The position numbers were made by a program, and so were the translations under genes. The notes below the pieces were generated by a model, which saw only the letters and a program-made list of their open reading frames with translations, did no database searches and had not been told where the DNA came from. From Congeria kusceri (Eukaryota > Mollusca > Bivalvia > Myida > Dreissenidae), in contig CM051028.1 in assembly GCA_027627225.1 (NCBI GenBank), positions 17,937,701 through 18,001,700 of the forward strand: a DNA stretch of 64,000 bases. The letters are read 5' to 3'. Below are positions 21,888-36,668 of this stretch, piece after piece (position 1 is the stretch's first letter; each line of letters starts with the position of its first letter).

Positions 21888-24800
21888 TCATCTTAGATTT
21901 CCGGGTTTAGGAAAGAATGCGCCGAGTGTAACAATTTGCCTTTTGCGGAAAAGTTTACCGTGTGTATATTTAGGTTTTGGTTTTCCTGCTGAAGGCGCGT
22001 TTGCTGTTGCTTCGTTCTGTACGACTTTAGCAAACGTTGGTTTAGAAGTCTTTGGTGAGGCGGCTTTCAACATGTCTTGAGTCTCCGACATATATGGAGA
22101 CATCGGGACGAAACGAGCTTGTTTCTGTCCACCAGGACAATATTGCTGAAAGTTCAAACAAACTTTACGCACTGTACCATAGTGTGTACTATGTTAACTA
22201 ATTATTAGTTTAGTAATTAGTTGTTAATTAATGGTGGCTCTTTTAATGCACGTTGTCTCGCCTGACAGTGAATTGTCTCGCCTTCAAACATTGATGTATA
22301 TAATGCACATTATTACACAGGAAAATTACGTGCAATTAAGAAAGAAGACACCTGCAAATTCCTACATGAAATGCTTCAAACCGTTTATACCATTATATAT
22401 TTGGCAAACTTATATAGTAAAATATTCAATAATATAGTAAATTGTCAGTGCATTATCAAAACAATCACAATTTAACATATGGCGAGTTGACATTTTCGGA
22501 AATCGGTCTCTCGGCCAGCTCAATATAAAATACCTATCATTAAGAAGGTAGTTGGAAAGTTTTTAAAAGGGAGTTTTTAAAGACTGTAGAGAAATGCATA
22601 GTTAAGAGCTTGTTTGATAAGAACGCGAAGAACGAACAGTGCATATAGTTAAAAAATAAATTGTTGAACACGGTCTTAGTTTGATTATGAATTTGTGGTA
22701 ACGTTACAGCATATCGTCCACTTGGCGCAAAAATACCGTAAGTGACATTTGTATTTTTTACAGGAGAAGCAAAACATTATTTAATAATGTTCAATGTGAA
22801 TTTGATCTTTTACATAATATGTTTACAATACATTAAAAAGCCAGTTAAAGTGCAGTCTTAATTTATCTACAATTCAATTAGCCTACAAACATATAAAATT
22901 ATATCATAGTCCACTTACACATGCGCTGAATTTTGTACGCGCAAAATGCACAGAACAGCGATTTTGCTTCGACAAGTATAGCATTTACAAATATTAACAA
23001 GGTACAATATTATTAATATCAGTATTATTATTATTATGTACTCATATCATCAATTAACTTTAATTAAATTTATTGTTTAGTGCGTTTCCTCAGCACAACT
23101 CTTGTGCAAGAACCTGGTAGCTACGTGCACTTACCATAATTTTAGCACCAACAATTTCGTCAATATTTGATTGTTGCAGAATTATGATTTCCGGGTGGAA
23201 TTTAACCCTAACATTAAAATAGGTTAAGAGAACTGGTATTGTTATAAACATTCTAAAGGTGTACACAGTAACCTTGCAATAAAATAGTTTAACTATTAAT
23301 ATAACTAAGCGGTCTAACGAACTAATATAACTAACTATCCACTCACCATTCTAAAGGGCGGCAATCTCAGATTTTTCTTGGTTGGCCGATTACATGCCCA
23401 GGTATCGTGTTCATCATCGCCCTCCGACCACGGCATAGTCTGGAAAAGATAAACAATTTAGTTCAGTGTGTGTTTATAATGAAATAAATCTCCAGTTTAT
23501 ATTTATATTATATTTAGAATAATTATATGTTAATTGTAGTATCTAATGTACATGTAAAAACGTGGATGTTAGAAAATACCTTCTGTGTTTCATTCGATTC
23601 AGTGGTCCATACTTTTCGTTTAAAGTCATCGTCTCGTTTTTGTGGCAGCAAATTTAACGTGCGTCTATGTTTTGCAGGTTTCAATGCAAATTCCGCCTTT
23701 ACGGACTGAAAATACACCGAAATTCCCCCAAACTATTATACTGCATATCCCGTTATGCCTAAGTTGGGCATTTTCATTTCTGAAATGTTTACTCGCATGG
23801 TGAGAATTTATGGTATATTGGTTTAAAAATTAACGTATACAGTTCTCTTTGTTTTACCCTGCTATATTTCTTTACATAGCATCATGTCTGGTAGATAATA
23901 AATAATTTTCTGCTATTTTATGATGTGCACATGTGTCCAATAACCACGAAATCCAGTATATATGATTCAAAAATACGTAACGTACCTTATTCGGTTTTGC
24001 TGTGCTGTTTCCAACGTTTTCTTTTAAACTTGGACTGACCTAGAAATGTAAATCTAGTACTTAAAAAGGATATGATATATACCTCTATAATTCCTGTTTA
24101 TCCTGTAATAAGTCACATTTAAACGTTATATTGCATTAACATATTCACTACGTATTCACGTTAAAGACATTATGCGTATGTTTTGGAAATCCTATGAGCA
24201 GAATACAAAACTCAGCATTGATATTAATATCGGTAGAGGCATTACGGAGTTCAATAATATTTCACAAAAATGCTGTCTCTATTATTACCCAGCAGAAAAC
24301 GTGTTTGTAGCAGTCGTGTGACACTATAGGTCTAAAGAGCGCTGACCTTTTATATTATATCGAATGTGACATGCATTCGTCTATTAACATTTTGTACCCG
24401 GATGTTTGATTATGTCTGTTTGTTTTTAAACAGTTGATTTCTTTAATGTGTTAGCTTCAAGAAATGCACATATTATTCACATATTATTCTTACCAAACAC
24501 TTATCGAATAAAAATATTTAAGGTATGCGATTTGCTGTTGTTTTTTTCCGTATTATTCTAAGCAAACCTTCGAGGGTCTTTTGGGTTTCACAGGACTCGT
24601 TTGAATTGCCTCCGAATACGAGTTGATATGTCCAGGTTCAACATTGGTTTCTTTCTCATCATGTTTTTCTTCCTTGGGGTCATTGTTGACGTTCTTATTA
24701 CATTCTTCAGATTTAGGTGACATCTGTAAAATATTCAAAATACGTTTATAAAATTATTTTAAGGCAGTGATGGGTGTACGTTTAATATCTGCTTTACAAT

Positions 24801-25873
24801 ATTCTAATATACAGTTATGTAATGTTATGTAACCGAGACGTGTGTTAAAAAAAATACGTGCATCTTTGACAGTTTTTTGTTTGGTTTGGAATCTCATTTC
24901 TTCATTAAGCTTAAGCAGTTTTGGCGTTTCTATCGTTGTTTCCTTCCGTGTGCCTTCAAGTACCGGCGTCGTATCTTCTTTGTCTTCTGTGCGCTTTTGT
25001 GTGAACGTCTCCTGCAAAAATACAATTTTGTAATACTTTCGATTGCAATAAAGTAGCCAACATAAAATGTGTGGCTCGTAGCTAAACGGCTGTGACTTTA
25101 TAATAATTTTATATTGTAACATTCCGACTTTCTTACGTCCATACATTATTGTCAGTTAAATTACAATTATCAGTTTAAATTATCAAAATTCAGTTACCAA
25201 TTTTAGGGTGCTAACTGATGTCCTTAGTTACTTCTCTCAGTTGTACTACTTACATTGTTGGTTGTATATTTGTTAGAACAATCCAGAGATCCTAAAGTAA
25301 ATTCTTGTACTTGTGAAGTATTTGCCATGCGTTTCTCTTGTATATCAGCTGCCCCTTTTGCTTCTGCAATGTCTTTATTTGCAACCACACTTTTTTCATT
25401 ACTCTGTTTTAGCGATTCGGGTTTAGTTCTTTCAGCATGTGTCCGTGATAATCCCAAACTAATATTCTGTATAATAAAAATACAGCATATATTAGGATTC
25501 TTTTATAAGTAAATAAATACAAATAAATAATATCATTCATTGTATTTATGATATAACACTGACGAGAATGAACTGTTTTCAATGCAATAAACGTTTGTAT
25601 AACTAACCTTAAATTTACGAACAGAATACTTAATAATAAATTGATAATACACCAAATAGTAATAATTTTATTAAGTATTCTGCTTCATAATTTTAAACTG
25701 CTTAACACTATCACTATTTACTTATAAGATGAAAATACTCAAACATATTGTTGACAAATAATGATGAAAATAATAAGAATAATTACTAGGTCTTCTTTAA
25801 GGGTTAAACCTTTTGTTGCAGTTATGGCCACCGTTTGCAAGGATTTCGTCGAAGTTGGTGGTAAAGAGTTTAC
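21888..25873 (-). CDS. Lys/Glu-rich disordered protein gene (3' part), copy 2
   Basis: Exons shifted by 18339 from copy 1: A 25787-25873, B 25254-25466, D 24568-24723, E 23986-24039, F 23580-23705, G 23347-23439, H 21888-22145. All splice borders and the stop are unchanged, and I see no coding difference from copy 1. If the gene is expressed, copies 1-3 should give the same protein segment. Confidence 0.55.
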
Positions 25874-26028
25874 CTGAAAGTAATACAAGTATATTCCACT
25901 ATTAAAGGCGTAGTTTCTTTTTTATAACGCAAATGACTCTTAATTTTGGAAATTAAACATGTACATTATTTCTTAAATGTTAAATCTTAATCCTGATTCT
26001 ACGAGAAATGATCCAAAACGTAGACATG

Positions 26029-27544
26029 TTTAACCAAATTTGTCGAAGCAAAATTTTGGTAGATTGGGGTATGTAATTGGGCGGTCGGGCGGGCATTTCG
26101 GTTATTAGATTGGAGTATGTCGTTGGGCGGGCGGGCGTCGTGGCGGCGTCAACTTTTCGTTTCCGCTCTCTAACTCGAGAACGGATTGAGCAATTGTAAT
26201 GAAACATCATACATAGATACCTCATATCAAGACCTCGCCTGGGATTGTATATGGGGTGGGTGGGGTCAAGGTCAAGGTCAAGGTCAAGGTCACTATTACA
26301 AAAAATAGAAAAACGGTTTCCGCTCAATAACTTGAGAATGCATCGAGATATTTTAATGAAACTTCATACATACATACCTTATATCGAGACCTTACATGGG
26401 ATTGCATATGGGGTGGGTGCGATCAAGGTCAAGGTCACCCTTATTAAAATAGAAAAACGGTTTCCGCTCAACAACTTGAGAACGCATTGAGATATTTTAA
26501 TGAAACTTCATACATAGATATCTTATATCGAGACCTCGCTTGGGATTGCATATGGGGTGGGTGGGGTCAAGGTCACCGTTATTAACAATAGAAAAACGGT
26601 TTCCGATCAATAACTTGAGAACGCATCTAGAGATTTTAATGAAACTTCATACATAGATACCTTATATTGAGACCTCGCTTGGGATTGCATATGGGGTGGA
26701 TGGGGTCAAGGTCAAGGTCACCGTTACTTAAAATAGAAAAACGGTCTCCGCTCAATAACTTAAGAATGCATTGAGGTATTTTAATGAAATTTCATACATA
26801 TATACCTTATATCAAGACATCGCTTGGGATTGCATATGGGGTGGGCGGGTTCAAGGTCTCAGTCAGTAACAATAGAAAAACGGTTTCCGCTCAATAACTT
26901 AAGAATCCATAAAGATATTTGAATGAAACTTCATACGTAGATACCATATATCGAGACCTCGCTTGGGATTGCATATGGGGTGAGTGGGATCAAGATCAAG
27001 GTCACCATAACTAAAAATAGAGAAATGGTTTCTGCTCAATAACTTGAGAACGCATCGAGATATTATAATGAAACTTCATACATATATACCTTATATCGAA
27101 GCCTTTGCTTGAGATTGCATATGGGTTGTGTGTGGTCAAGGTCAAGGTGACAGTTACTAAAAATAGAAAAACGGTTTTCGCTCAATAACTTGACAAACAT
27201 TGAGATATTTTAATGAAACTTCATACATAGATACCTTATATCGAGACCTCTCTTGGGATTGCATATGGGGTGGGTGGGGTCAAGGTCACCGTTGCTAAAA
27301 ATAGGAAAACGGTTTCCGCTCAATACATTGAGAACGCATCGATATATTTTAATGAAACTTCATACATAGATACCTTATATTGAGACCTCTCTTGGGATGT
27401 CATATGGGGTGGTCGGGGTCAAGATCAAGGTCACCATAACTAAAAATATATAAATAGTTTCCGCTCAATAACTTGAGAACGCATCAAGATATTTTAATGA
27501 AACTTCATACATAGATACCCTATACCAAGACCTCGCATGGGATT
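26029..27544. repeat. ~145-bp satellite array, copy 2
   Basis: Same monomer order and private variants as 7690-9205, including the fourfold hexamer run. Confidence 0.9.
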
Positions 27545-27932
27545 ACATATTTAAAAAAATTCTTAACAATTGCACATACTCGCAACTTGGCTGCAAGTCG
27601 GGTATACATGTTACAAACATCTCTTGTTAAAGTTTATATTTAAAACTCGTATAATTTCAAAACTACATAAGTTATTAACTACATAAGGTTGAAACTTGGA
27701 ATAATTTGATGAAATAATTGCCATTACTCAGTTTTGTATTTCAACAACTGTATGCCCCTTCCACTTTCCAAAATATGTACCAACTGAAATACTTTGAATA
27801 GTTGAAATTGTTGAAATTGAATCTACATAATGTGTGTAAAAATATTCGGATGTATGTTTAAGTCACTGATAAAAACTGATTCAGAAAATATAATATAAAA
27901 ATAATACTTTGTAGTACTTTTTTACATTTATT

Positions 27933-29867
27933 AGCTCACCTGAGCACGAAGTGCTCGGTGAGCTATTGGTATAGGGGACCTCTCCGGCGTCATCCGGTGT
28001 CCGTATGCCGTCAACAATGTGGTCTGTTATCGCTATAAAGACTACATTTTTTTTATACAATCTTGACCTAACTTGCACAGTTTGTGTATGACCATAAAAT
28101 CTTGGTTGATATTGATAATGGGCCAAATTGGCCCAGAAACCTTAGAGCTATAACTTGAAAACTTGAAACATGTTTATTTGCTTAAACGCCTATTTCTACA
28201 TATAAAATACATATTCAACGGCGTTGTACAATAATAAATAAATGTAAAATAAAACATCATCTACACTCATACATCAATAAAGTGACAATCATGAATAATC
28301 AGTTATCATAACTCATCAGAATACAAATACCTTATTTGCAGAAAGATATAGAAATGAAAATTACACAATAAATATTCACTAAAAACACCAACATACATCA
28401 AATCACTAGCAGAAGGATTCTTTTTAATGTTATGTGACTACACATTTCAAAACAATGTAAAATAATCTCTAAAGAAATGACTTTTCAAATGTTTCTTGAA
28501 AGTGTTCACTGACTCGCTTTGTCTTAAGTTCAAAGGCAGTTCATTCCAAAGCCTAGGCCCAACATTACTGAAACTTCTGTCACTGAAAGTCTTCATCTTA
28601 TCGAAAGGAACAACATAACAATTAAACGATGATTCTGAGGATCTAAGTGTGCGTTTTGAGACTTTACTGGACAAAAGTTCTATTAGATATTGTGGGGCGT
28701 TCCCAACAGAATAGTTGTACATGTAAGTAAGAATTTTAAAATTAATTCTCGCCATAATGGGTAACCAGTGCAGATCATATAGTGCCTGTTTGGAACTGTC
28801 ATACATATTTCTGTTTGTGGGAAAAAATGCAAAAATTGCCTTTTTCATTCATAGAGACTTCAATTTTCTACCAATCTTTACCAAACTTCCATGGTTTGTG
28901 TATTATCAACAGATCACAGTAGAAATCAACATTGGGCCGGATTGGGCCACAAACACCAGAGTTATGTCCCCTATTTTGTTGAAAAATAGGCAAAAAATCC
29001 CATTTTACCTTGATTAAGACTTCATTTTTCTTCCAATGTTGAACAAACTTCCAGTGTGTGACCAAAAGATTTCTGCAAGAGCCAGAAATGGGTAGGCTTA
29101 GACCACAGACTCTGGAGTTATGGCCCCTTGTATGTGGAAAAAAATGCAAAAATTGCCTTTTTTGTTCATAGAGACTTTATTTTTCTTCCAATCTTGACTA
29201 AACTTCCACAGTTTGTATGTGATCATACAACTGCAGCAGAAGCTAAAAATGGGTCAGATAGGGCAACAAACATCAGAGTTATAGCCCCTTTGTTGGTGAA
29301 AAAAAAAATCAAAAATTGCCTTTTTCGTGCATCGAGATTTCATTTTTCATTCAATCTTGATAAAGCTTCCACATGTTTTGTATGGCCATTAGATCTCAAC
29401 ACAAACAGCAAATGAGACAGGCCACATCATATAATTGTGAAAATGAATGCAAAAATGAATTTGTTGCAAGACGGGGACTTCATTTTCAAACAGTTTGGAC
29501 CAAACTTGCACAATATGTCTATGACCATAAATCTAAAGCGAATGTCAATATAGGACAGGTAAATAGCAATACACTCTACTCTTTGAAACAAGCTTGCAAT
29601 CATGACATGACCTTTGCGCAGCGGTTGCCATTATCTATCAGAACTGCAGCATTAACACTATTCCTCCGAAATTGCCTGCGAAAAGTTGGATATCAGGGTA
29701 GAGAAAATATATCCAGGTGGTACTTGTTTTATGTATGAGAGTAAATCAGCTAGACAAATTATTTAAGGACATTATGGCGTACATTCCCACAAGCCTTTCA
29801 CAACAGTAAGGCTTTCATCTATGCCAGTACTCAGGTGAGCCCTTTGGGCCATCATGGCCCTCTTGTT
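27933..29867. mobile_element. TIR/core-repeat element, copy 2
   Basis: Same as 9594-11528, with 11-bp inverted ends conserved. One private two-base change at about 29429. Confidence 0.75.
28151..28817 (-). mobile_element. 5'-truncated LINE, copy 2
   Basis: Copy of 9812-10478; the open frame 28447-28848 is unchanged. Confidence 0.8.
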
Positions 29868-30632
29868 TGAAAAATAATACCATAGATTCTAATAACATGT
29901 AAAATTTAATTTAGAGATCTAATCAAATTTACAAAAATAGTTTCCATGCTTAATGAAAATATTTTATTTCTTTAAACTCTTTATCTGTCTGTTCTGTGCC
30001 TTTTTATTTATTGCATTTGCCATATGATCTCTTTAGCAACTTTGTTGTCAACATATTTATAGGTAGGTGATTTAGAGGCATGCACATGCCTTAGTCCTTA
30101 CACACTCTAGATGAGTTCATTTAGTGCTTGAGTGACATTGTTCTTGAGGTTTTTAAAGGGCCATATTTTAGATATTCACAAACGCTATCAGAAATACACA
30201 TTAGAATACAATATAATCATAAAATCCTTGTACAGATGGCCTATTGCTGATGTGTATATTGATGAGCATTTACCTATTCACGTGTTGTTTTATCAAAGGA
30301 TCTGTTTAGCAACTTAATGGTCAGATTCTTAGGCATACACATTAAATAAAAGTATTCCTTTAATTCATATAAAAGTATTCCTTTAATTCAAAGCTAAGTT
30401 CTAAAACATGGGCATATTTTAGTCATTCACAAGCACTATCAATAATAAATATCACGTTACATTGTGGTTGTGAATTAATGGCTGAGTTGCCAATTCTTGA
30501 TCTGTACATGTATGTAACGTTTGGGTATTAGAATTATCCCAAGGGCCATATTTTACTCATTCAACACCAGTACACCTCGGTATCCATTATGGTTGATAAC
30601 TCTATGTCCTGATGCTCCCTGGTGTGTATCAG

Positions 30633-31972
30633 GATGCCCCGCCCTATGGGGAGCTGGTGCGAGTGTCCTCCTGGGCCGACTGGGAGGTCGTGCACTGCTC
30701 CCGCCAGTATAAATTGGGCCCCGCCAAGGGGGCCACACCTCTTGACTCCTCCAGGCCCCCACCCACGGGCAGGTAGGATACGTTCTATGATCCACCCCCC
30801 ATACTGCTCACCTGGTTGGGCTGGGCCCTGAGCCTGCGCTTATCAAGCCTCCCTGGTTGGTGGTGGGCCTGGTTGCATGGGGTGCATTGGTATCAAGGGC
30901 TCTCTCTTCTTAATTGGGGACTGGGACTGGGTTTCGATAGGGGAACATGTTTCTGCATTTGTAGACAATGAAAGAATAACAGTCACATAAACTTGTAAAT
31001 ACAAGTAATTTCCATGCTCTTCAGTTTGTCATAAATAATAAGGCATATGGTCAGGTTTTGATTTTTAGTGCTTTTTAATAGCGATGAAACTTGCAACTTG
31101 TTTGACTTCTAATTTGTGGATTGCTTGCAAAGAAATTGGGGAAAAAAGCGTAACTCTCCATCAGAGGGAATGGGGCCTGTATTTGGCCTAATAATGAAAT
31201 GAGAGCCCTGGTATCTCTGGCTCAGATAGTATTGTCTGTCTTGTAGTCCCGACCTGCTACTTTGTACTGGAAGGTAATAATGAGATTGTCTCCCATCGTG
31301 GCCAGCAGTGTTATATTCAAATTATCTCCCTTGGTTAACATCTTTGTTATGCAAATTATCTCCCTTGGTGGCATTATTATTATCATACAAATTATCTCCC
31401 TTGGTGGACAGTATACTAAATTTTCTCCCTTGGTTGACAGGAAAATTATTCATATGGCAGTTATTATCATGTATTGTAACATTTACGCTTTTCATATAAA
31501 GCTAAGGTTTCTTTTACGAAATTTTGTTTCAGGAAATATTATTTGGTTATCTTGCTGTACATTTATACGTACCTTACTTTGCACACAATTTTCATGAAGT
31601 GTTTTTGTTTTGGTGAGTCATGGTCAGACATTCAACCATATTATAGTTTGTTGTGATATTTATTTATAGTTATGTTATTAATATATAAAATAAAAATAAA
31701 AAAAGAGAAAATATTGTATTACTTAGAAAGATGCAATTGGGAGCATACAGGATTTTAGTGTCAAAACTTATTATTGTTTTTGTGCAATGTTGTACAATAA
31801 AATTAGAAGCCTAAGAAGTATTTTTAGATCGGCAAATGTATGTTCTGTCTCTATAATATTAACATATGGTGAAACTATTGTTTCTTTCCAGGAAAGCCGA
31901 AGATCCATTGGTGATTTAAGTGTTCGAGGGCGGACAGCCAGCTCAGACCAGCTGGCGCATCGACCGTTTTGA
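30633..31972 (+). CDS. 3' end of an unidentified plus-strand gene, copy 2
   Basis: Exons P1 30633-30772, P2 31247-31273 and P3 from 31892, with stop at 31919 or 31972 depending on the phase. Sequence is the same as copy 1. Confidence 0.45.
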
Positions 31973-34900
31973 CAATAACCAACTTATCTTGACTGCTTTC
32001 ATTCATATCTTGGTAGACATGGTAAAATCATGTCATTACCACTAGAAATGGCTGTGAATTTGAGGAATCGGAAGAAAGAACAAGGACTTACCCCATTACC
32101 AAGAACACTACCTGGGATACTGCTGTGGCATTTTATGGCGAAACATGTACACTTTTAAATGGAAGCCTTCATGGATGTTACTGTGATTTATTTCCCTTTG
32201 ATGTGAGATTTATGTGAATTGTATATCCAAGTTTTATTAAGTGCCTTGAATACAAGGTCATAAGCAATATAAAACAAACCATAGCTGCTAAAATAGTCTT
32301 TATATGATTCAAAAGAAGTGGAACAAACTATATTAATTAAGATTCATACCATACAAATATGGTGTAAACTTTGCTTTTTTATGCATGTATATGATTACAG
32401 GGTATGTGTATTCTATATTGTTCTTGGTAATGGGCTAAACAACACTGATTATTATTTTCTATAAATCCAGCCCATACTTGTTTCATATACGCATGTTATA
32501 TTCATTATATTCATGGGTGGTTATTTGTAACCATGATCATCAATTGTTGAGCTTTTGGTCATCCCACATTGTGCAACATTCCCTGTTCATGCTTTTGTTT
32601 GTGACTTATGTATGTACCTGACACACAAGATTCTCTGTAAACTGGTTGAACATTAAATAGATTGCATTTATATTTAATTTAATTATGAATGTGATAATGG
32701 TAATACAAATAATCTTATTTAACCAAAAGTATATATGAGGCGTGTTGTCGGAAAATCAGGCTTAATGCAAGTGCGTAAAGTGTCATTCCTGATCGGCCTA
32801 TGCAGTCTGGACCCGTGACGGCACTTTCCGCCTACAGTGGATTTATGTTTAGAAGAGACTTCCTTGAAACAGAAAATACCATAAAAGCGAAAAGTGGCAT
32901 TCGGGGGACATGTATGACAGGTTTTCCCACGACACGCTAAATATTAATATTAAATAAGAACTGATGCATATCAACAGTACAATATTCGGGCATTGGATGT
33001 GCATGAACTGAATTTCTAGCTGTGATTATCCCTCATTCTGGTACTAAAATGGTATTGTCCTGGTCCAGTTACTGTATGTAGAAGTTTGAGTTGTGAGATC
33101 CGAAGTGCTGGTCACACATCGTGGGTCTTCCTTTGAATTTCCAACAAATTTTAACAATATCTATGAAACCATTTTAGTATTGCAGGTGGCCGTGGTGGTC
33201 TTTATGTGCGCTTGAAATAAATGTAGAGGCCTTTATACAGTACGAAGATAATGCAAAACATTGTTCGTGTGGAGGTTGTTTCTGATATCAGAAAACATAG
33301 CAGTTTTATTTTGTATGGACACAAACTAATATATATGTATTGAACAATATTATCCTAGGATTGTGAAAAAATCTTTTTATCATTTGATTAATTTATTAAT
33401 AATTAATCAGATGATGTACTTACAATTTTATGAGCACAATCCAGTTTGGGATGCTGATTCATAGGTTCAAGGTCAGGATCTCTTATGTTATCCATTACTG
33501 CACTGTTAAACTATTTTCGTACACCAACACCAGCAGTAATGATCCAACTTGGCAAATGGCTTACCCAGTATATTCTTTTAAACGGGTATAGTGCAAATGG
33601 ATTGTTAAGATATATCAATATTAAAAATACCTCAGTCATAAACATTTGCACTCGTGTGGTCACTGACCAGTTATAGTTTGGTTTGTTCTTGGTCTCCGTG
33701 ATTACATAGTTAATTTTGTGGAACATAAAAAGATTTACCTCTAGCTTCAAAACAAATGTTTGACTGTTAACAGATAAGTATATGTTAAATTATTATTGTC
33801 TTGTATGTAAACTTATTTTCATTGAGTGCTTTGGAATTGTCATGGACCAAATTAGTTAGGTTTGTAAGTCTTTCATCTGTTAAATCAAGACTTGCCTAAC
33901 TTTGGTGTTGAATTCCATGAATCCATTTGCACTGCAATTAACATTATTTGATCATACAGAGTTTAAAGGTTCGTAATGAACATTTATGTTCAAATAATTA
34001 TATGTATTTGTGCATTGTGATTTAGCCAAGTTATATTGTTAGCCTATTTGAAAGTTTCTAGATTTGGTTACGAGTTACCTCGAGTCTACCTGGAGAAATT
34101 CGGTGTAAAATGAGAAACTTCAATGTTAAGTAGATTGTCTGGAGAACTTGTGTGTCATGGTGTATACTGTAGGACACATTGTGAGAAAGCGTTGTCATAA
34201 CAATGGTTGATCATTACTTTTGTAGTTTTGAACCTTTGAAAAAGGGTTTTACTCATAGTCTCATTTTTGCTGTATAATGGTCTCAGATTTTATGTTTGAA
34301 AGTCATTCGTACATCAGTTACATTACTCAGTAGGTGTTCTTATGCTGCTTTGTCATCAAATATGCTGTCAACATCATGTACTTCGTATGTTTTGTCTGTT
34401 TGAATGATGAGATTAAAAAAAAATATTAAAAACGAATTAAATTGGTACCATGGTTTTCATTGGCTGCGTTAAATTATATGTTTAAATTAATTTTGTTTTC
34501 ACTGGATAAATGTATCACTCTATGCAACATACCTTAATTTATCAGGAAAGATACTGAACTGTTGCCATTTCTGGTTGATTCAATGTACTTTAAAGGAATT
34601 ATTTGTTCACTGGATAACACATACATACATGTAGGTGTTTGAGAAAACATCATGCTTTTGTGATAATATTGCCTTATTGGTTTGTCTTGTTGCATGTTTG
34701 TCCATTTGTGAAAAAAAAAGGAAACTATAAAATAAATATGGTTGGTTTTGCAGTTCAAAATTGTTAAGTTTTGTAATCAATACAATAAGTTGAAACGAGT
34801 CTGTGACTCCATTTACTAAGTCTGGAATTAATGTTAAGTTGTAAGAAAACTGAAATATTTGGGTCAAATTATAATTCTTCCATATAACTTAATTATTATG

Positions 34901-36668
34901 ATCTTCAGTATTTATAACCAGTTTGTTGTTTTCATTCAAATGCATCAAATTTATTAGTTATCAGTTTATATCTGCATGTTAAACTTGCTTTGAAATATTA
35001 AATTAATTGAATTGTTAACCATATAAAATCTATCAAATGTATCCATATTTATATTAAGTTTTTAATACACCAACCGCATACTTCTTTCACATATGGACAC
35101 ACATTTTACTGTGCTTGCCAGTTTGCCATGTTCTCTATGTTTTTAATACGCATCATGGCTTGGTTATAATACGTATATTAAATGTATTTGTAAATATTGT
35201 ACATTGCAATATGCTGGGTACTCTGTACGTTTTACAGTTTTGTCTACATCATTTGAACAAGGATATGGTCATGTGTGAGAGTAGATGTGTGGCGCATCTG
35301 TATGCTTATTACTTGTGCAATGTATTAATTTAATACTTTTACGTACTGTTTTCAGAGATTCATTGATACTTGTAATTTAATTTAATTGTCTGCATAGGTT
35401 ATAAGTGTTTACATAGTTATATGTTCACAAGTTGTGCAGACTTGAAAAAATCATCTGAACGCATATTGTATTGCAATTTTGTAGTGTTGTGATTACAAAT
35501 TGTACATATGATTTATTTATACTGAATCTGATATTTAAAAAAACCTGACTTCACAAACTTGTAATGTTTTGTACTAAATTACACCCTGTGCACAATATTA
35601 TAGTGTTGGTTGTTAGCCATGTACTGACTGCAAACTGTTTATTATGTTAAAATTGTGATTCTATTCTTTAAATGTTGAATAATAATTGCTGTAGGCATTG
35701 GTAAGATATTTCGAAAATAATGTTTAAATAATTAATGGATAAAAGTTCTTTATACATGTGTTGGTGATTTTTGTTAGAAAATACATTTATTATGTAACTA
35801 AGTGCTATTTCAAAGATGAAAAAAAAGCAAGTGCTTATTTATATTTTTAATTTATGTCAGAAAATACCATAAGTAGGAGATTAGAAATCGTATGTGCATG
35901 TAAGTTATATTTATTTATATGTATTTGCATAATTATTTTAAATATTTATGTTAAGTTGCCTATCTCAACTGAATAATGGAAGTTCATTGTTGAAATACCA
36001 ACCTGCCAGTCATTCCAGGATTGCTGAACTTAAGGACATCAGCCTTGGTTGAGGCTTTGTGGAAGATTTGCAAGATTTGTTTTTCTACGAATACTACTGA
36101 TTTAATGCTGTTTGTGTCAAAATGCTGAGTGATTATTTTTGTTGTGCCTATGTTTATTTATTAAAATATCCAATTACAACATTATTAAAACAAACAAGTC
36201 GTTCTGTTAATTACTCTGTGATTATTATTATGATGACACCAAACACACAAATACAGAAACTGCAACAAAAACAACTACAACAAAATTCAACATGGACCAA
36301 AATACTACAGCTTATTTTATCAAATATTATATTTGTGTTTGAACACTACCCACTTATTTCGAAAACAGATACAACAATCAGGACCTCAGTATTCGACGAG
36401 GAGTTCCTTACACAGCATGAATACCGTGAATTATAATTAATTGAATCAACTCATTTGTATTGTTACTTTGCATTTTGAATTAGTTAATCTTACCGAAACA
36501 AATCAGATTATTGACGCACATGTTCTACTGCAAGTTGGCTCGATATGTTACTGATGCACATGTGACAAATCAACGGCAATTTGCAGTAGACGATTTGGCC
36601 TACATTTTACTACATAAGATGATGAACTTGATCTAAGTAATATTATACCGGTTGATATTGGGGAACAA
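31973..36668. other. long AT-rich block after the plus-strand gene, copy 2
   Basis: Same kind of sequence as 13634-18345 but with the common version from about 33154. A 104-codon open frame at 36122-36436 exists here and in copy 3 but is broken in copy 1. Confidence 0.45.
32740..32937. mobile_element. MITE-like element, copy 2
   Basis: Same as 14401-14598. Confidence 0.75.

Larger units (their letters stand above)
18346..36668. repeat. 18.3-kb tandem unit, copy 2
   Basis: Second period, 18323 bp. Its first 3.4 kb (to 21711) is the diverged version of the unit start: many substitutions, an insertion near 20229, and a 16-bp deletion near 20719 where the other copies read aacttttgtcgccatc. From 21712 it is almost identical to copies 1 and 3. 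A private two-base difference at about 29429 (catcatataatt instead of catcagttaatt) lies inside the TIR element. Confidence 0.97.
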
